A stretch of 30,030 nucleotides of DNA from an uncultured Duganella sp. (lineage in GTDB: Bacteria; Pseudomonadota; Gammaproteobacteria; Burkholderiales; Burkholderiaceae): positions 1-30,030 of the forward strand of contig CAMLRG010000052.1 of NCBI GenBank assembly GCA_946482335.1, written 5' to 3'. This document shows, piece by piece, positions 7,752 through 15,417 of the stretch. The notes below the pieces were generated by a model that was not told the origin of the DNA, ran no database searches, and saw only the letters and a program-made list of their open reading frames with translations. Made by a program: the position numbers and the translations under genes. Every line of letters begins with the position of its first letter. Positions within the stretch are counted from its first letter, which is position 1.

Positions 7752-7780
7752 GCCGCCTGCTACCCGCGGGCGGCTTTTTT
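7752..7780 (+). terminator. Rho-independent terminator of the GIN operon, overlapping the convergent gene's stop
   Basis: The hairpin has a 9-bp stem: GCCGCCTGC (7752-7760) pairs with GCGGGCGGC (7766-7774) with one T-G wobble. The loop is TACCC (7761-7765), and six Ts follow (7775-7780). The T-run is only on the plus strand, so it acts on the GIN transcript. The stop codon of the convergent lipoprotein gene (7760-7762 on minus) and its last Ala-Arg-Gly codons lie inside the hairpin. Confidence 0.8.
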
Positions 7781-8536
7781 CATTTGCGGTGCCGCCTGCG
7801 CCATATCCTTGCCAAGCACGATGCGCAGTAGTGGCGCGCCGCTGCCGCGCACTTCGATGCGCGTTTCCTCGACGTCGAATGGGATGGTGTTGGTCAAGCG
7901 CACCACTTCCATGCCTTCGGCCCGCAGGCGCCGCGCAACGGCAGCGGCCATGCCGCGGATGCCGTTGCCGTTACTGACCTCAAGGCGGGTTGCCGCCGGT
8001 GGCGCCACGCGGGCCACTTCCACCAGCCCCGCCCCGGCCTGGCGCACTTCCACCCGCGCCATGCCGGCCGGCCACAAATCCGTGCCCGCTGCCGCGTTCG
8101 CGGCCGCCGCCGGGGCCGTGCCGGCAGCCGGCACGGCCGCCGCCGCCTCGCGCAATATGCGCGCGTGGCGCATGGCTTCGAGCGCGCGGCCCGTTTCCCC
8201 CTTGGCTTCCAGCAGCGCCGCCAGCCGTTCCCAAGCAAGCGCGTTGGACGGCTCCTGCAGGCAGGCGCGCTCCAGTGCCGTTTGCGCCGCCCCCAGTTGC
8301 CCGTCCAGGTAGTATGCGTAGCCAAGGTCGCCCAGCAGTGCCGCGCCGGGCTGGCGCCGCGCCGCCTGCTCGAGCAGTGCGATCGCCTCGGCGTAACGGC
8401 CCTCGCCGGCCAGGGCGGCCGGCGCTGCGGCCCCGCGCAGCGGCGCCATGTCGGGCGCGGACGGTGCGGGCGGCGCAGTGGGCAGGCTGCAGGCAGCCAC
8501 CGTCCCGACACAGGCGGCAATGATGATCTTGCGCAT
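7760..8536 (-). CDS. Tad pilus-associated lipoprotein with TPR and LytR_C domains (TadD-like)
   Basis: This is a 258-residue outer-membrane-type lipoprotein at the end of the tad operon. A signal peptide ends in the lipobox VAAC-S (C16). Residues about 40-135 form TPR-like helices (YAEAIALLEQAARRQPG, LGDLGYAYYLDGQLGAAQTALERA, ALAWERLAALLEAKGETGRALEAM), as in the Tad lipoprotein TadD. An Ala-rich linker follows, then a LytR_C-like domain (about 183-245: LEVSNGNGIRGMAAAVARRLRAEGMEVVRL and a later RIVLGKDMAQAAP). TadD normally supports secretin assembly. The LytR_C part is otherwise known at the C-terminus of wall polymer ligases, and what it does here is unknown. The gene starts 9 bp after the tadC stop. 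Confidence 0.8.
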   Translation of the reverse strand: MRKIIIAACVGTVAACSLPTAPPAPSAPDMAPLRGAAAPAALAGEGRYAEAIALLEQAARRQPGAALLGDLGYAYYLDGQLGAAQTALERACLQEPSNALAWERLAALLEAKGETGRALEAMRHARILREAAAAVPAAGTAPAAAANAAAGTDLWPAGMARVEVRQAGAGLVEVARVAPPAATRLEVSNGNGIRGMAAAVARRLRAEGMEVVRLTNTIPFDVEETRIEVRGSGAPLLRIVLGKDMAQAAPQMKKAARG

Positions 8537-8545
8537 GGCAACCTC

Positions 8546-9475
8546 CTAATGTGCGCGCTGCACGGCAGGCAGCAGCATTGATTTCATCTGTATCGAGGCA
8601 GGCCCCAGCAGCACCACCATCAAGGCCGGGAAAATGCAGAAGATCAGCGGGAACAGCAGCTTCAGGGCCACCTTGGCGGCAGCTTCCTGCGCCACCATGG
8701 CCCGCTTGCGCCGCAGGTTGTCGGCATGTACGCGCAGGGACTCGCCCATGCTGGTGCCGAAACGCTCTGCCTGCACCAGCATCGCCACCAGCGCATCCAC
8801 ATCTTCCACCCCGCTGCGCAGGGCCAGGTTGCGCAGCGCACGCTCCTTGGAGAAACCGGCCCGCATCTCCATCAGGACCAATTGCAGCTCCTGTGCCAGC
8901 GCCACGCTCTTGATGTGGATTTCGCCGGCGACCTTGGCCAGTGCACGCTCCATGCTCAAGCCTGCCTCGACGCAAATGGTCAGCAAGTCCAGCGCATCGG
9001 GCAAGCTCTCGAAGATGTCACGCTGGCGCGCTTCAGCGCGGCGCGACAGCACGCCATTGGGCAGGTAATAGCCGATGCCGGCGCTGGCCAGGAGCAGCAG
9101 CAGCAGGTTCCCGCTGCGCCCCGCGGCCAGCAGCGCCGCCACTGCCGGCAAGCCCAGGGACAACAGGGTTTTCGCGGCGAAGTACAGCTTTGGCGCGGCC
9201 GGGTGGCGCCAGCCGGCGTTCATGAAGCGCGTGCGCAATGCCGACTGTTCCCAGCCTTGTTCCGGCAGCGACAGGCGGCTGAACGGTTCCGCCACCCGGG
9301 CCACCTTCTCGATCCATTCCCCCTGCCCCGGGGCAGGCGTGGCGTCGGCCGTCCCGGTGAACGATTTCAGCCGTTCGCGCAGCGTGCCGCTCGACAGCAG
9401 CGCCATCGCCCACCACGCCAGGCCGGCCACTACGCCGAACACCAGCAGCAGGAACAGGATGTCGGCGGCACTCAT
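8546..9475 (-). CDS. tadC: Tad pilus inner-membrane platform protein TadC
   Basis: This 309-residue protein of the GspF/TadC (type II secretion F) family partners TadB to form the inner-membrane platform on which the CpaF ATPase drives Flp pilus assembly. It has an N-terminal membrane helix (about 5-27), a hydrophobic pair at about 100-135, the T2SSF domain (about 150-280: FESLPDALDLLTICVEAGLSMERAL, then SLRVHADNLRRKRAMVAQE) and a C-terminal membrane helix (KLLFPLIFCIFPALMVVLLGP). The ATG at 9475 overlaps the tadB stop by 4 bp (ATGA). The same frame stays open upstream to 10375, but that part is antisense-like Arg/Ala/Pro-rich sequence inside tadB and is not coding. Confidence 0.92.
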   Translation of the reverse strand: MSAADILFLLLVFGVVAGLAWWAMALLSSGTLRERLKSFTGTADATPAPGQGEWIEKVARVAEPFSRLSLPEQGWEQSALRTRFMNAGWRHPAAPKLYFAAKTLLSLGLPAVAALLAAGRSGNLLLLLLASAGIGYYLPNGVLSRRAEARQRDIFESLPDALDLLTICVEAGLSMERALAKVAGEIHIKSVALAQELQLVLMEMRAGFSKERALRNLALRSGVEDVDALVAMLVQAERFGTSMGESLRVHADNLRRKRAMVAQEAAAKVALKLLFPLIFCIFPALMVVLLGPASIQMKSMLLPAVQRAH

Positions 9476-10449
9476 ACGCGCACCCTGACCACTTGGCGCA
9501 TCCACAGCATGCCGGCCACCACGGCGCAGGCGGCGTACCACAGCAAGCGCTGCCCGCCCGGGTCCTGCCACAGGAGGGCGCTGTATTTCGGGTTGGTCAC
9601 CTGCATCGCCGCCATCAGGCCAACCGGCATCAAGGCCAGGACCCAGGCCGACATGCGCCCTTCCGCCGACATGACGCGCACCTGCGCCAGCAGTTGCAGC
9701 CGTGCGCGCGTCATGCGCGACACGTTGTCGAGCAGTTCCGCCAGGTTGCCGCCCGACTCGCGCTGGATCAGTACTGCGATCACCAGGTAGCGCAAGTCGG
9801 TCAGCGGCACCCGCGCCGCCAGGTTGTGCAGCGCATCCTGCATGGTGACGCCGAAATTGACCTCCTCGTAAGTGGCGCGGAATTCGCTGCCCAACGGATC
9901 GGCCACTTCGTCGCCGGCCATCTGCATCACGTTGGCGAAGGAATGGCCGGCCCGCAACGCGCGCGCCAGGAAGTCGGCCATCTCCGGCAGTTGCGACTCG
10001 ATGCGGCGCACGCGGGCGGCACGCGCCCGCAGCAGCACGGCGACCGGTGTGCAGAGGCACAGCAGGCCGGCAATGGCGGCAGGCAGCGGCGGCAGGCGCA
10101 GCACGGCAGGCAGCAGCACGGCAGCCAGCGCGGCGCCGGCTTGCAGCAGCAGGAAGCGCGACACTTGCCAGCGCAAGCCCGACTGGAGCAGCAGACGGTC
10201 CAGGGCGACGATGTGCGGAATGGTGCGCAGCATGCGGTCGATCCCGGGCGCTTTGGCGTAGCGGCGTTCCTTGAGGATGCTGATGGCGCTGCCCGCACCA
10301 TCGGTGCGGCCGGACATCAGGCGCAGCCGGCGCGCGATACGGCGCGCATCGCTGCCATGGTTGCTGCTCCACCACAGCCAGGCACCTTCGAACAGGCAGG
10401 TCACCGCGGCGAACAGCAAGACGGAAAAGCCGGTCCAGGCGAAGTCCAT
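9472..10449 (-). CDS. tadB: Tad pilus inner-membrane platform protein TadB
   Basis: This 325-residue GspF-family protein is the second half of the Tad inner-membrane platform. It has an N-terminal membrane helix (about 5-25), a hydrophobic pair near 100-140, the T2SSF domain (about 155-285: LPEMADFLARALRAGHSFANVMQMAGDEV, then LIQRESGGNLAELLDNVSRM) and two C-terminal membrane helices. I start at ATG 10449 (MDFAWTGFS), which has an AGGAGG site just upstream. A longer frame to 10587 would overlap cpaF. It begins 10 bp after the cpaF stop and overlaps tadC by 4 bp, so translation is coupled. Confidence 0.92.
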   Translation of the reverse strand: MDFAWTGFSVLLFAAVTCLFEGAWLWWSSNHGSDARRIARRLRLMSGRTDGAGSAISILKERRYAKAPGIDRMLRTIPHIVALDRLLLQSGLRWQVSRFLLLQAGAALAAVLLPAVLRLPPLPAAIAGLLCLCTPVAVLLRARAARVRRIESQLPEMADFLARALRAGHSFANVMQMAGDEVADPLGSEFRATYEEVNFGVTMQDALHNLAARVPLTDLRYLVIAVLIQRESGGNLAELLDNVSRMTRARLQLLAQVRVMSAEGRMSAWVLALMPVGLMAAMQVTNPKYSALLWQDPGGQRLLWYAACAVVAGMLWMRQVVRVRV

Positions 10450-10459
10450 GGCGCGCCTC

Positions 10460-11815
10460 CTATTCGTACACCCGGCCTGGGTCGAAAACGCTGTCCGGCA
10501 CCGGTACGCCGAACATGCGCAAGCGTTCCGCAAAGCGCGGCCGCACCCCGGTGGCATAGAAGTGGCCCTGCACCTTGCCCTGTGCATCCACCCCGGTTTG
10601 CTCGAAGTGGAAAATTTCGTGCATGGCCACGGTATCGCCCTCCATCCCGGTCACTTCCTGCAGGCTGACCAGCTTGCGCGTGCCGTCGGTCAGGCGCGAC
10701 AGCTGCATCACCACCGTGATGGCGGAACAGATCTGCTGGCGCGCGGTGCGCGGCGTCAGGTTGGCGCCGGCCATGCCGACCATGCTTTCCAGCCGCGACA
10801 AGGCGTCGCGCGGCGAATTGGCATGGATGGTGGCGAAGGAGCCTTCGTGGCCGGTGTTCATGGCTTGCAGCATGTCGATCGCTTCGGCGCCGCGCACTTC
10901 GCCCAGGATGATGCGGTCGGGCCGCATGCGCAGCGCATTGCGCACCAGTGCGCGCTGCGTCACTTCGCCCTTGCCCTCGACGTTGGGCAGCCGCGTTTCC
11001 AGCCGCACGATATGGGGCTGGCGCAGTTGCAGTTCCGCCGCGTCCTCGATGGTGACGATGCGCTCGCTGGCCGGGATGAAGCCGGACAGCACATTGAGCA
11101 GCGTGGTCTTGCCGCTGCCGGTGCCGCCGGAAATCAGCACGTTCAGGCGCGCCTGGCCCAGCGCCTTCAGCACTTCGGCCATCGGCGGCGTCAGGCTCTT
11201 GAAATCCAGCAGCTTCTCCATCGACAGCGGCTGCGCCGAGAAGCGGCGGATCGACAGGATCGGCCCGTCCACCGCCAGCGGCGGGATGATGGCGTTGACG
11301 CGCGAGCCATCCGGCAGGCGGGCGTCGACCATCGGGCTCGATTCGTCGACGCGCCGCCCCACGCGCGACACGATCTTTTCGATGATCTTCATCAGGTGCG
11401 TGTTGTCGTGGAAGGTGATGCCGGTCAGCTCCAGCCGGCCGGTGCGCTCCACGTAGACCCGGGCGTGGGTGTTGACCAGGATGTCCGACACGCCGGGATC
11501 GGCCAGCAGCGGCTCCAGCGGCCCGAAACCCAGCATCTCGTTCTGGATATCGAGCACCAGCTTGTGGCGCTCGCCCTGGTTCAGCACGATGCGCTCGTCG
11601 TCGACGATGCGCGCCACCAGCAGCGCCAGTTCGTGCTTGAACTGTTCCGGCGTCAAGCGCTTCAGCCGCTCCAGGTCGATGCGCTCCAGGATCATCTGGT
11701 GCATGGACTTTTTCAGCTCCTGGTAAGCACTGTCGGCCATCGCCGGCGCGCTGGCCGGCGCATTGACTGCCGCGCGGCCATCGTCGCCCAGGGCCAGGCG
11801 TTCTCGCAAGCTCAT
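10460..11815 (-). CDS. cpaF: Tad pilus assembly ATPase CpaF/TadA
   Basis: This 451-residue cytoplasmic hexameric secretion ATPase powers Flp pilus extension and, in Tad systems, probably retraction as well. The N-terminal helical region (about 30-100) is followed by an N-domain and the RecA-like core. The Walker A motif is GGTGSGKTT (230-238), the Walker B region is RIILGEVRG (301-309), and the His box is [14 protein letters not shown] (about 321-334). [21 protein letters not shown] is diagnostic of the CpaF/TadA clade. Length is usual for the family. It follows cpaE by 1 bp and precedes tadB by 10 bp. Confidence 0.96.
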   Translation of the reverse strand: MSLRERLALGDDGRAAVNAPASAPAMADSAYQELKKSMHQMILERIDLERLKRLTPEQFKHELALLVARIVDDERIVLNQGERHKLVLDIQNEMLGFGPLEPLLADPGVSDILVNTHARVYVERTGRLELTGITFHDNTHLMKIIEKIVSRVGRRVDESSPMVDARLPDGSRVNAIIPPLAVDGPILSIRRFSAQPLSMEKLLDFKSLTPPMAEVLKALGQARLNVLISGGTGSGKTTLLNVLSGFIPASERIVTIEDAAELQLRQPHIVRLETRLPNVEGKGEVTQRALVRNALRMRPDRIILGEVRGAEAIDMLQAMNTGHEGSFATIHANSPRDALSRLESMVGMAGANLTPRTARQQICSAITVVMQLSRLTDGTRKLVSLQEVTGMEGDTVAMHEIFHFEQTGVDAQGKVQGHFYATGVRPRFAERLRMFGVPVPDSVFDPGRVYE

Positions 11816-11816
11816 G

Positions 11817-12998
11817 TCAGTCTCCCATTGAAGTCTCGGCGCGGCCGAACAGGCGGTCGAACAAGCCTTTGCTTTCAGGCAGGCGGCGCTCGGTCACCGC
11901 TTCCACCAGCTCCGCCAGGCTGCGCGCCACCGGACTGCTGCGCGACAGCTGCAGCAGCGGGATGCCCTGGTTGACCGAATCGGTGGCGGACAGGTAATCG
12001 TTGGGCACCGTGTGCAGCACGTCGGCGCCCAATGCCTGCTCCAGGTCGGCCAGGCGCAGCTTGCCGCCCTTCTCGTAGCGGTTGACGATCAGGCGCGTGC
12101 GTTCGGCCGGGTAGCCCAGCGAACGGAAGATGTCGAGCAGGCGGCGCCCGTCGCGGATGTCGGGCAAGGCCAGTTGCAGCACCGGATAGATGGCGTCGGC
12201 CTGGTCCAGCGCGCGCAGCGACAAGGCGTCGATCTGGCGTCCCACGTCGAGCAATATGTAGTCGTAATGCTGGCGCGCCACGCGCAGGATGGCGTCGATG
12301 TGCTCCGGCTTCATCTGCATGGCCAGGGCCGGGTCGTCGGCCGCGGCCAGCAAGCCATAGCCGGGCGCTACGTGCACCAGGCACGATTCCAGGAAAGGCG
12401 CGTCGAGGCGCCCGATCTGGCTGCAAATGTCGGACAGGGTCATGGCCGGCTTCTGGTCCGACACGTACAGCGTGGCGTCGCCGAACTGGCCGTGCAGGTC
12501 GAGCAGCAGCACCTTGCGCCCCGCCAGCGCCGCCAGCGCATAACCGAAATTGGTGGCAAGGAAGGTGGCGCCGCTGCCGCCCTTGCAGGACATGAAGGCC
12601 AGCGCCTTGCCTTCGCGCACCGCCGTCACGCCGCGCTCGATCTCGATGCGGTCCAGCGCTTCGTGCAAGGCGCGGTGGATCAGCGGCAGATGCAGCACTT
12701 CGCGCATGCCGACCCGCATGGCGCGGATCAGCAGCTCGTGCTGCGGCGCGCGCGTGAGCAGGATGAAGGAGGCGTCCGGATATTGGCGCGCCAGCGGCTC
12801 GAGCAGCTCGGCCTGCGCCGGTTCCAGCTCGCTGGCATCGAGCAGCACCAGTTCCGGCGGTTGTGGCAGCAGGCTCTCCAGCGCATCGCGCAGGTCGCGG
12901 CGCGATGCCGTCAACAGCAACGCCGGCAGGCGTGCCGAACCCTGCGCCGCCAGCTCCGCCTCCAGCCGCTCGTCATTGCCGATCAAAAGCGCTTTCAT
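11817..12998 (-). CDS. cpaE: Tad pilus localisation protein CpaE/TadZ (ParA/MinD-like)
   Basis: This 393-residue protein has a degenerate receiver-like N-terminal domain (about 1-120: LVLLDASELEPAQ, then FILLTRAPQHELLIRAMRVGMREVLHLP) and a MinD/ParA-type ATPase domain (about 130-370). CpaE/TadZ directs the pilus machinery to its cellular site. The deviant Walker A reads CKGGSGATF (138-146). The signature lysine K139 is present, but the usual P-loop lysine before the threonine is alanine (A144), as in other CpaE/TadZ proteins, so hydrolysis may be weak. LLLDLHGQFGDATLY and YILLDVGRQIDALS are the Walker A' and B equivalents. The start has a GGGAGG ribosome-binding site. The preceding gene's stop lies 28 bp upstream. 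Confidence 0.9.
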   Translation of the reverse strand: MKALLIGNDERLEAELAAQGSARLPALLLTASRRDLRDALESLLPQPPELVLLDASELEPAQAELLEPLARQYPDASFILLTRAPQHELLIRAMRVGMREVLHLPLIHRALHEALDRIEIERGVTAVREGKALAFMSCKGGSGATFLATNFGYALAALAGRKVLLLDLHGQFGDATLYVSDQKPAMTLSDICSQIGRLDAPFLESCLVHVAPGYGLLAAADDPALAMQMKPEHIDAILRVARQHYDYILLDVGRQIDALSLRALDQADAIYPVLQLALPDIRDGRRLLDIFRSLGYPAERTRLIVNRYEKGGKLRLADLEQALGADVLHTVPNDYLSATDSVNQGIPLLQLSRSSPVARSLAELVEAVTERRLPESKGLFDRLFGRAETSMGD

Positions 12999-13026
12999 GG
13001 ATCCTCCCTTTCATGGCAGTGCAGGT

Positions 13027-13590
13027 TCAGGGGCAAGGCGGCTGGCCCGGCGCATAGCCCAGCGATTCGGCCGGCACCGTCACACTGGCCGGCGGCAGCG
13101 ACGCCGGCACCGGAATCAGGGGCGTGATGGGCTGGTAAGCCAGTGCCGTGCAGCCGGCGCCGCCGGCGTTGCCGCACAGGCGCACGCGCACGAAGCGTAC
13201 GCAGCCGGGTCCGTGCGGATCGCGCGTGCAATTGATGCGGTTGGCCAGCGGGCAGCCCGGCATTGCGGGCACCGCCGCGATATTGCCGGCCGCGTCCTGC
13301 CACAGGTAGTCGATGCGCAGATTGGCGCTGCTCACATTGGAGGCCATCGGCAGGGTTCCCGTGTTGCTTAGCAGGGCGGCCGCGCGCAGGGCCTGCAGCG
13401 CGGCCGCGTCGTTGAAATCCGTGATGGCCGCCGCGCGCGCTGCACGGCGCGCCACTTCCGGCAGCGCATTCCACAAGAACATGGCGCGTCCGTATTCGAT
13501 GATGGCGATGCAGAACGTGAGGAACAGCATGATCACCAGCCCGAACTCGACGCTGGTCACGCCATGCTGGCGGTGGGTCTCAATTGCCAC
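13027..13590 (-). CDS. TadE-like pseudopilin, second copy
   Basis: This 187-residue protein has a TadE-like N-terminus: a short polar leader ending in glycine, then VTSVEFGLVIMLFLTFCIAIIEYGRAMF. G10 followed by Glu at +5 of the mature chain is the mark of prepilin-peptidase processing. The body is periplasmic with several cysteines (for example CPLANRINCTRD and GCVRFVRVRLCGNAGGAGC), suggesting disulfides, and a Pro-rich tail. I choose GTG 13590 because GGAGG lies about 6 bp upstream and the leader then has family length. It overlaps the upstream pseudopilin gene by 11 bp. A frame extension to 13629 adds a Cys/Arg-rich stretch inside that gene and is unlikely. It is probably a minor pilin or tip component. 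Confidence 0.82.
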   Translation of the reverse strand: MAIETHRQHGVTSVEFGLVIMLFLTFCIAIIEYGRAMFLWNALPEVARRAARAAAITDFNDAAALQALRAAALLSNTGTLPMASNVSSANLRIDYLWQDAAGNIAAVPAMPGCPLANRINCTRDPHGPGCVRFVRVRLCGNAGGAGCTALAYQPITPLIPVPASLPPASVTVPAESLGYAPGQPPCP

Positions 13591-14017
13591 GGCCCACCTC
13601 CGCCTGCACGGACAATTGCGTGGGCACATTGCTGGCGAACATATCGTCCTGGTACTGGATGGTGGCGACCACGCCGATCCTGGTTGGCGTGGTGGCCGGC
13701 GGCAGGTCGACGCAATACACGGCGCCGCAGGTGATGCGCACTTGCGGCGCCATCGCCTCGATCCCGGCGCTGGCCAGGGTCTCCTCGATCATGGCGCGCG
13801 CCACCGCCTCGGCCACCGCCAGCCGCGCCGCGTCGTGCAGGCTGTCGACCGGCACCGTGGCCAGGTAACGTGCGGCATTGCTGGCGGCGCGGTCCAGCGC
13901 GGCGCCGCCCAATGCCAGGCGGCCCATCGACAGGCAGGCGACCAGCAGTACCGCCAGCAGCCACATGCATAACGCGGCCTCGATCGCAGCAATGCCCTGG
14001 CAGCGGCGGCGCCTCAT
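13580..14017 (-). CDS. TadE-like pseudopilin, first copy
   Basis: This 145-residue small Tad pseudopilin has an Arg-rich leader MRRRRCQG followed by IAAIEAALCMWLLAVLLVACLSMGRLAL, with Glu at +5 after G8, a prepilin-peptidase-type site. Beyond the hydrophobic helix is an Ala-rich helix (about 40-85) and a short beta-rich end with two cysteines (ITCGAVYCVDL). It should be processed by CpaA and act as a minor pilin. ATG 14017 overlaps the tadG-like stop by 4 bp (ATGA), and its own stop overlaps the next pseudopilin gene by 11 bp. Confidence 0.82.
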   Translation of the reverse strand: MRRRRCQGIAAIEAALCMWLLAVLLVACLSMGRLALGGAALDRAASNAARYLATVPVDSLHDAARLAVAEAVARAMIEETLASAGIEAMAPQVRITCGAVYCVDLPPATTPTRIGVVATIQYQDDMFASNVPTQLSVQAEVGRGN

Positions 14018-15417
14018 CGCAGCAACTCCACGTCGGTGGCCAGCGCGGCCAATTCCCTGGCGCTGAGGATGCCGGCGAATTCGGCCGGCACGACCGTGGC
14101 CGATGCCTTTGCCGTCAGCAGGAAGCGCGCCACCGCCAGCACCTCCCCATCGACGTTGATGCCGGCGGGGATGGGACAGGACAGCAGCGGCACGTATAAC
14201 ACGCGGCGCTCCCTGCGCCCTGGGGCATTATCGGCAGGCGGGGTGGTGTAATTGGCATTGCCGTAGGGGGCATTGGTGGGCCAGGCGGGCGCGGACAGGG
14301 CCGGCGTGGCAGGGTACAGCCTGGACCAGCTGCCGGTGCCCAGATTCCCGGTGGTGAATTGCCTTGCCGGTCCGTACGCCCACAGCGTGCCATATTGCGC
14401 CGGGGCGACGGACGGCAATGGCGGCGGATCGTCGGCAATGGTCATCAAGGGCTTGCCTGCGGCAGGCGTGCTGGATGCCGCCGTGGCTTGCGGGGGATTG
14501 CTGTTCATCCAGTTCGCTTGCGCGCCAAAGTATTCGCGTACGTTGGCATCCGGGGGCGCGGTGTAGGGGTCGCAGGGGAAGGCGCCACCATAGTCGTTGA
14601 ACCGGGAGTTGAGGTGCGTCCATAAGTTGAAGCCGACGTTGCGGCGCAAATGCAGCCACCCGGTCATCGCCGTATAGGCCAGCTTGCCGGCGCACATGAA
14701 CGGCGCCACCTGGCTGTCGGTGGTATTCGATGCCAGCGCGGGGCTGCCCGGCGGGCTCAATGGATCGACCAGGAAGGATTCGCCGGCTGCGGCGCCGGAG
14801 GCGGGATTCAGTGCCAGCAGGTTATAGCCGACACCCCAGCGGAAACCGTAATCGACCCGCTCATTCACGCCTCCACCGTTGGCGCGCAGCGCCACGGCTG
14901 TGGTGCTTGCTGCGCAAATGGCCAGCGGCAGCACGCGCAGGCCGTTCGGTCCCGCCACGGCTTGCGCGCTGACGGTGGTGGCGCCCGCCGCCCCCAGCAG
15001 GCGGCCGAACGCTTGCGGCAAGGTGGTGAAGCTGGCGTCCAGCGTCCCCATGTCGGCGCGCACAAAACGCAGGTTGCCGGGGTTGGCGCTCGCCGCGCCG
15101 TAGGTCAGCCAGGGCCCCGCGGCAGTGCCGGCAAAGGACAGGGCATCGGTGCCGAGGACGATATTGCCAACGCCGCGCACGTCGCGGCCGATCGCGGCGG
15201 CCAGCGCACGCGCGTGCGCCGCCGCGATACCGGCCGCCGTGCCGTCGAGCTGCTGGGCGGCGCTCAAGGCCACGCTATCGGCCAGCTGCTGCAGCTGCGC
15301 CTGGCGCTGGAAGGCCAGTGACAGCTCCAGCGCCAGGCCGCATACGCCGATCAGCACCGGCAGCGATAGCGCGGCGATGATGGCGATCGCACCGCCCTGC
15401 GTGCCGCGCGCCTTCAT
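14014..15417 (-). CDS. TadG-like Flp pilus assembly protein
   Basis: This 467-residue protein has an N-terminal TadE/G-like (PF13400-type) membrane anchor, QGGAIAIIAALSLPVLIGVCGLALELS (about 7-33), then QRQAQLQQLADSVALSAAQQLDG (about 37-59). Unlike the two TadE-like proteins it lacks Glu at +5, so it is probably not cleaved by prepilin peptidase. The large exported region is rich in Ala, Asn, Pro, Gly and Tyr, with scattered cysteines and a compact C-terminal strand and helix block (YVPLLSCPIPAGINVDGEVLAVARFLL). It may sit at the pilus base or tip. It overlaps both neighbours by 4 bp (cpaC upstream, tadE-like downstream). The middle (about 190-390) resembles nothing I recognise. Confidence 0.82.
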   Translation of the reverse strand: MKARGTQGGAIAIIAALSLPVLIGVCGLALELSLAFQRQAQLQQLADSVALSAAQQLDGTAAGIAAAHARALAAAIGRDVRGVGNIVLGTDALSFAGTAAGPWLTYGAASANPGNLRFVRADMGTLDASFTTLPQAFGRLLGAAGATTVSAQAVAGPNGLRVLPLAICAASTTAVALRANGGGVNERVDYGFRWGVGYNLLALNPASGAAAGESFLVDPLSPPGSPALASNTTDSQVAPFMCAGKLAYTAMTGWLHLRRNVGFNLWTHLNSRFNDYGGAFPCDPYTAPPDANVREYFGAQANWMNSNPPQATAASSTPAAGKPLMTIADDPPPLPSVAPAQYGTLWAYGPARQFTTGNLGTGSWSRLYPATPALSAPAWPTNAPYGNANYTTPPADNAPGRRERRVLYVPLLSCPIPAGINVDGEVLAVARFLLTAKASATVVPAEFAGILSARELAALATDVELLR

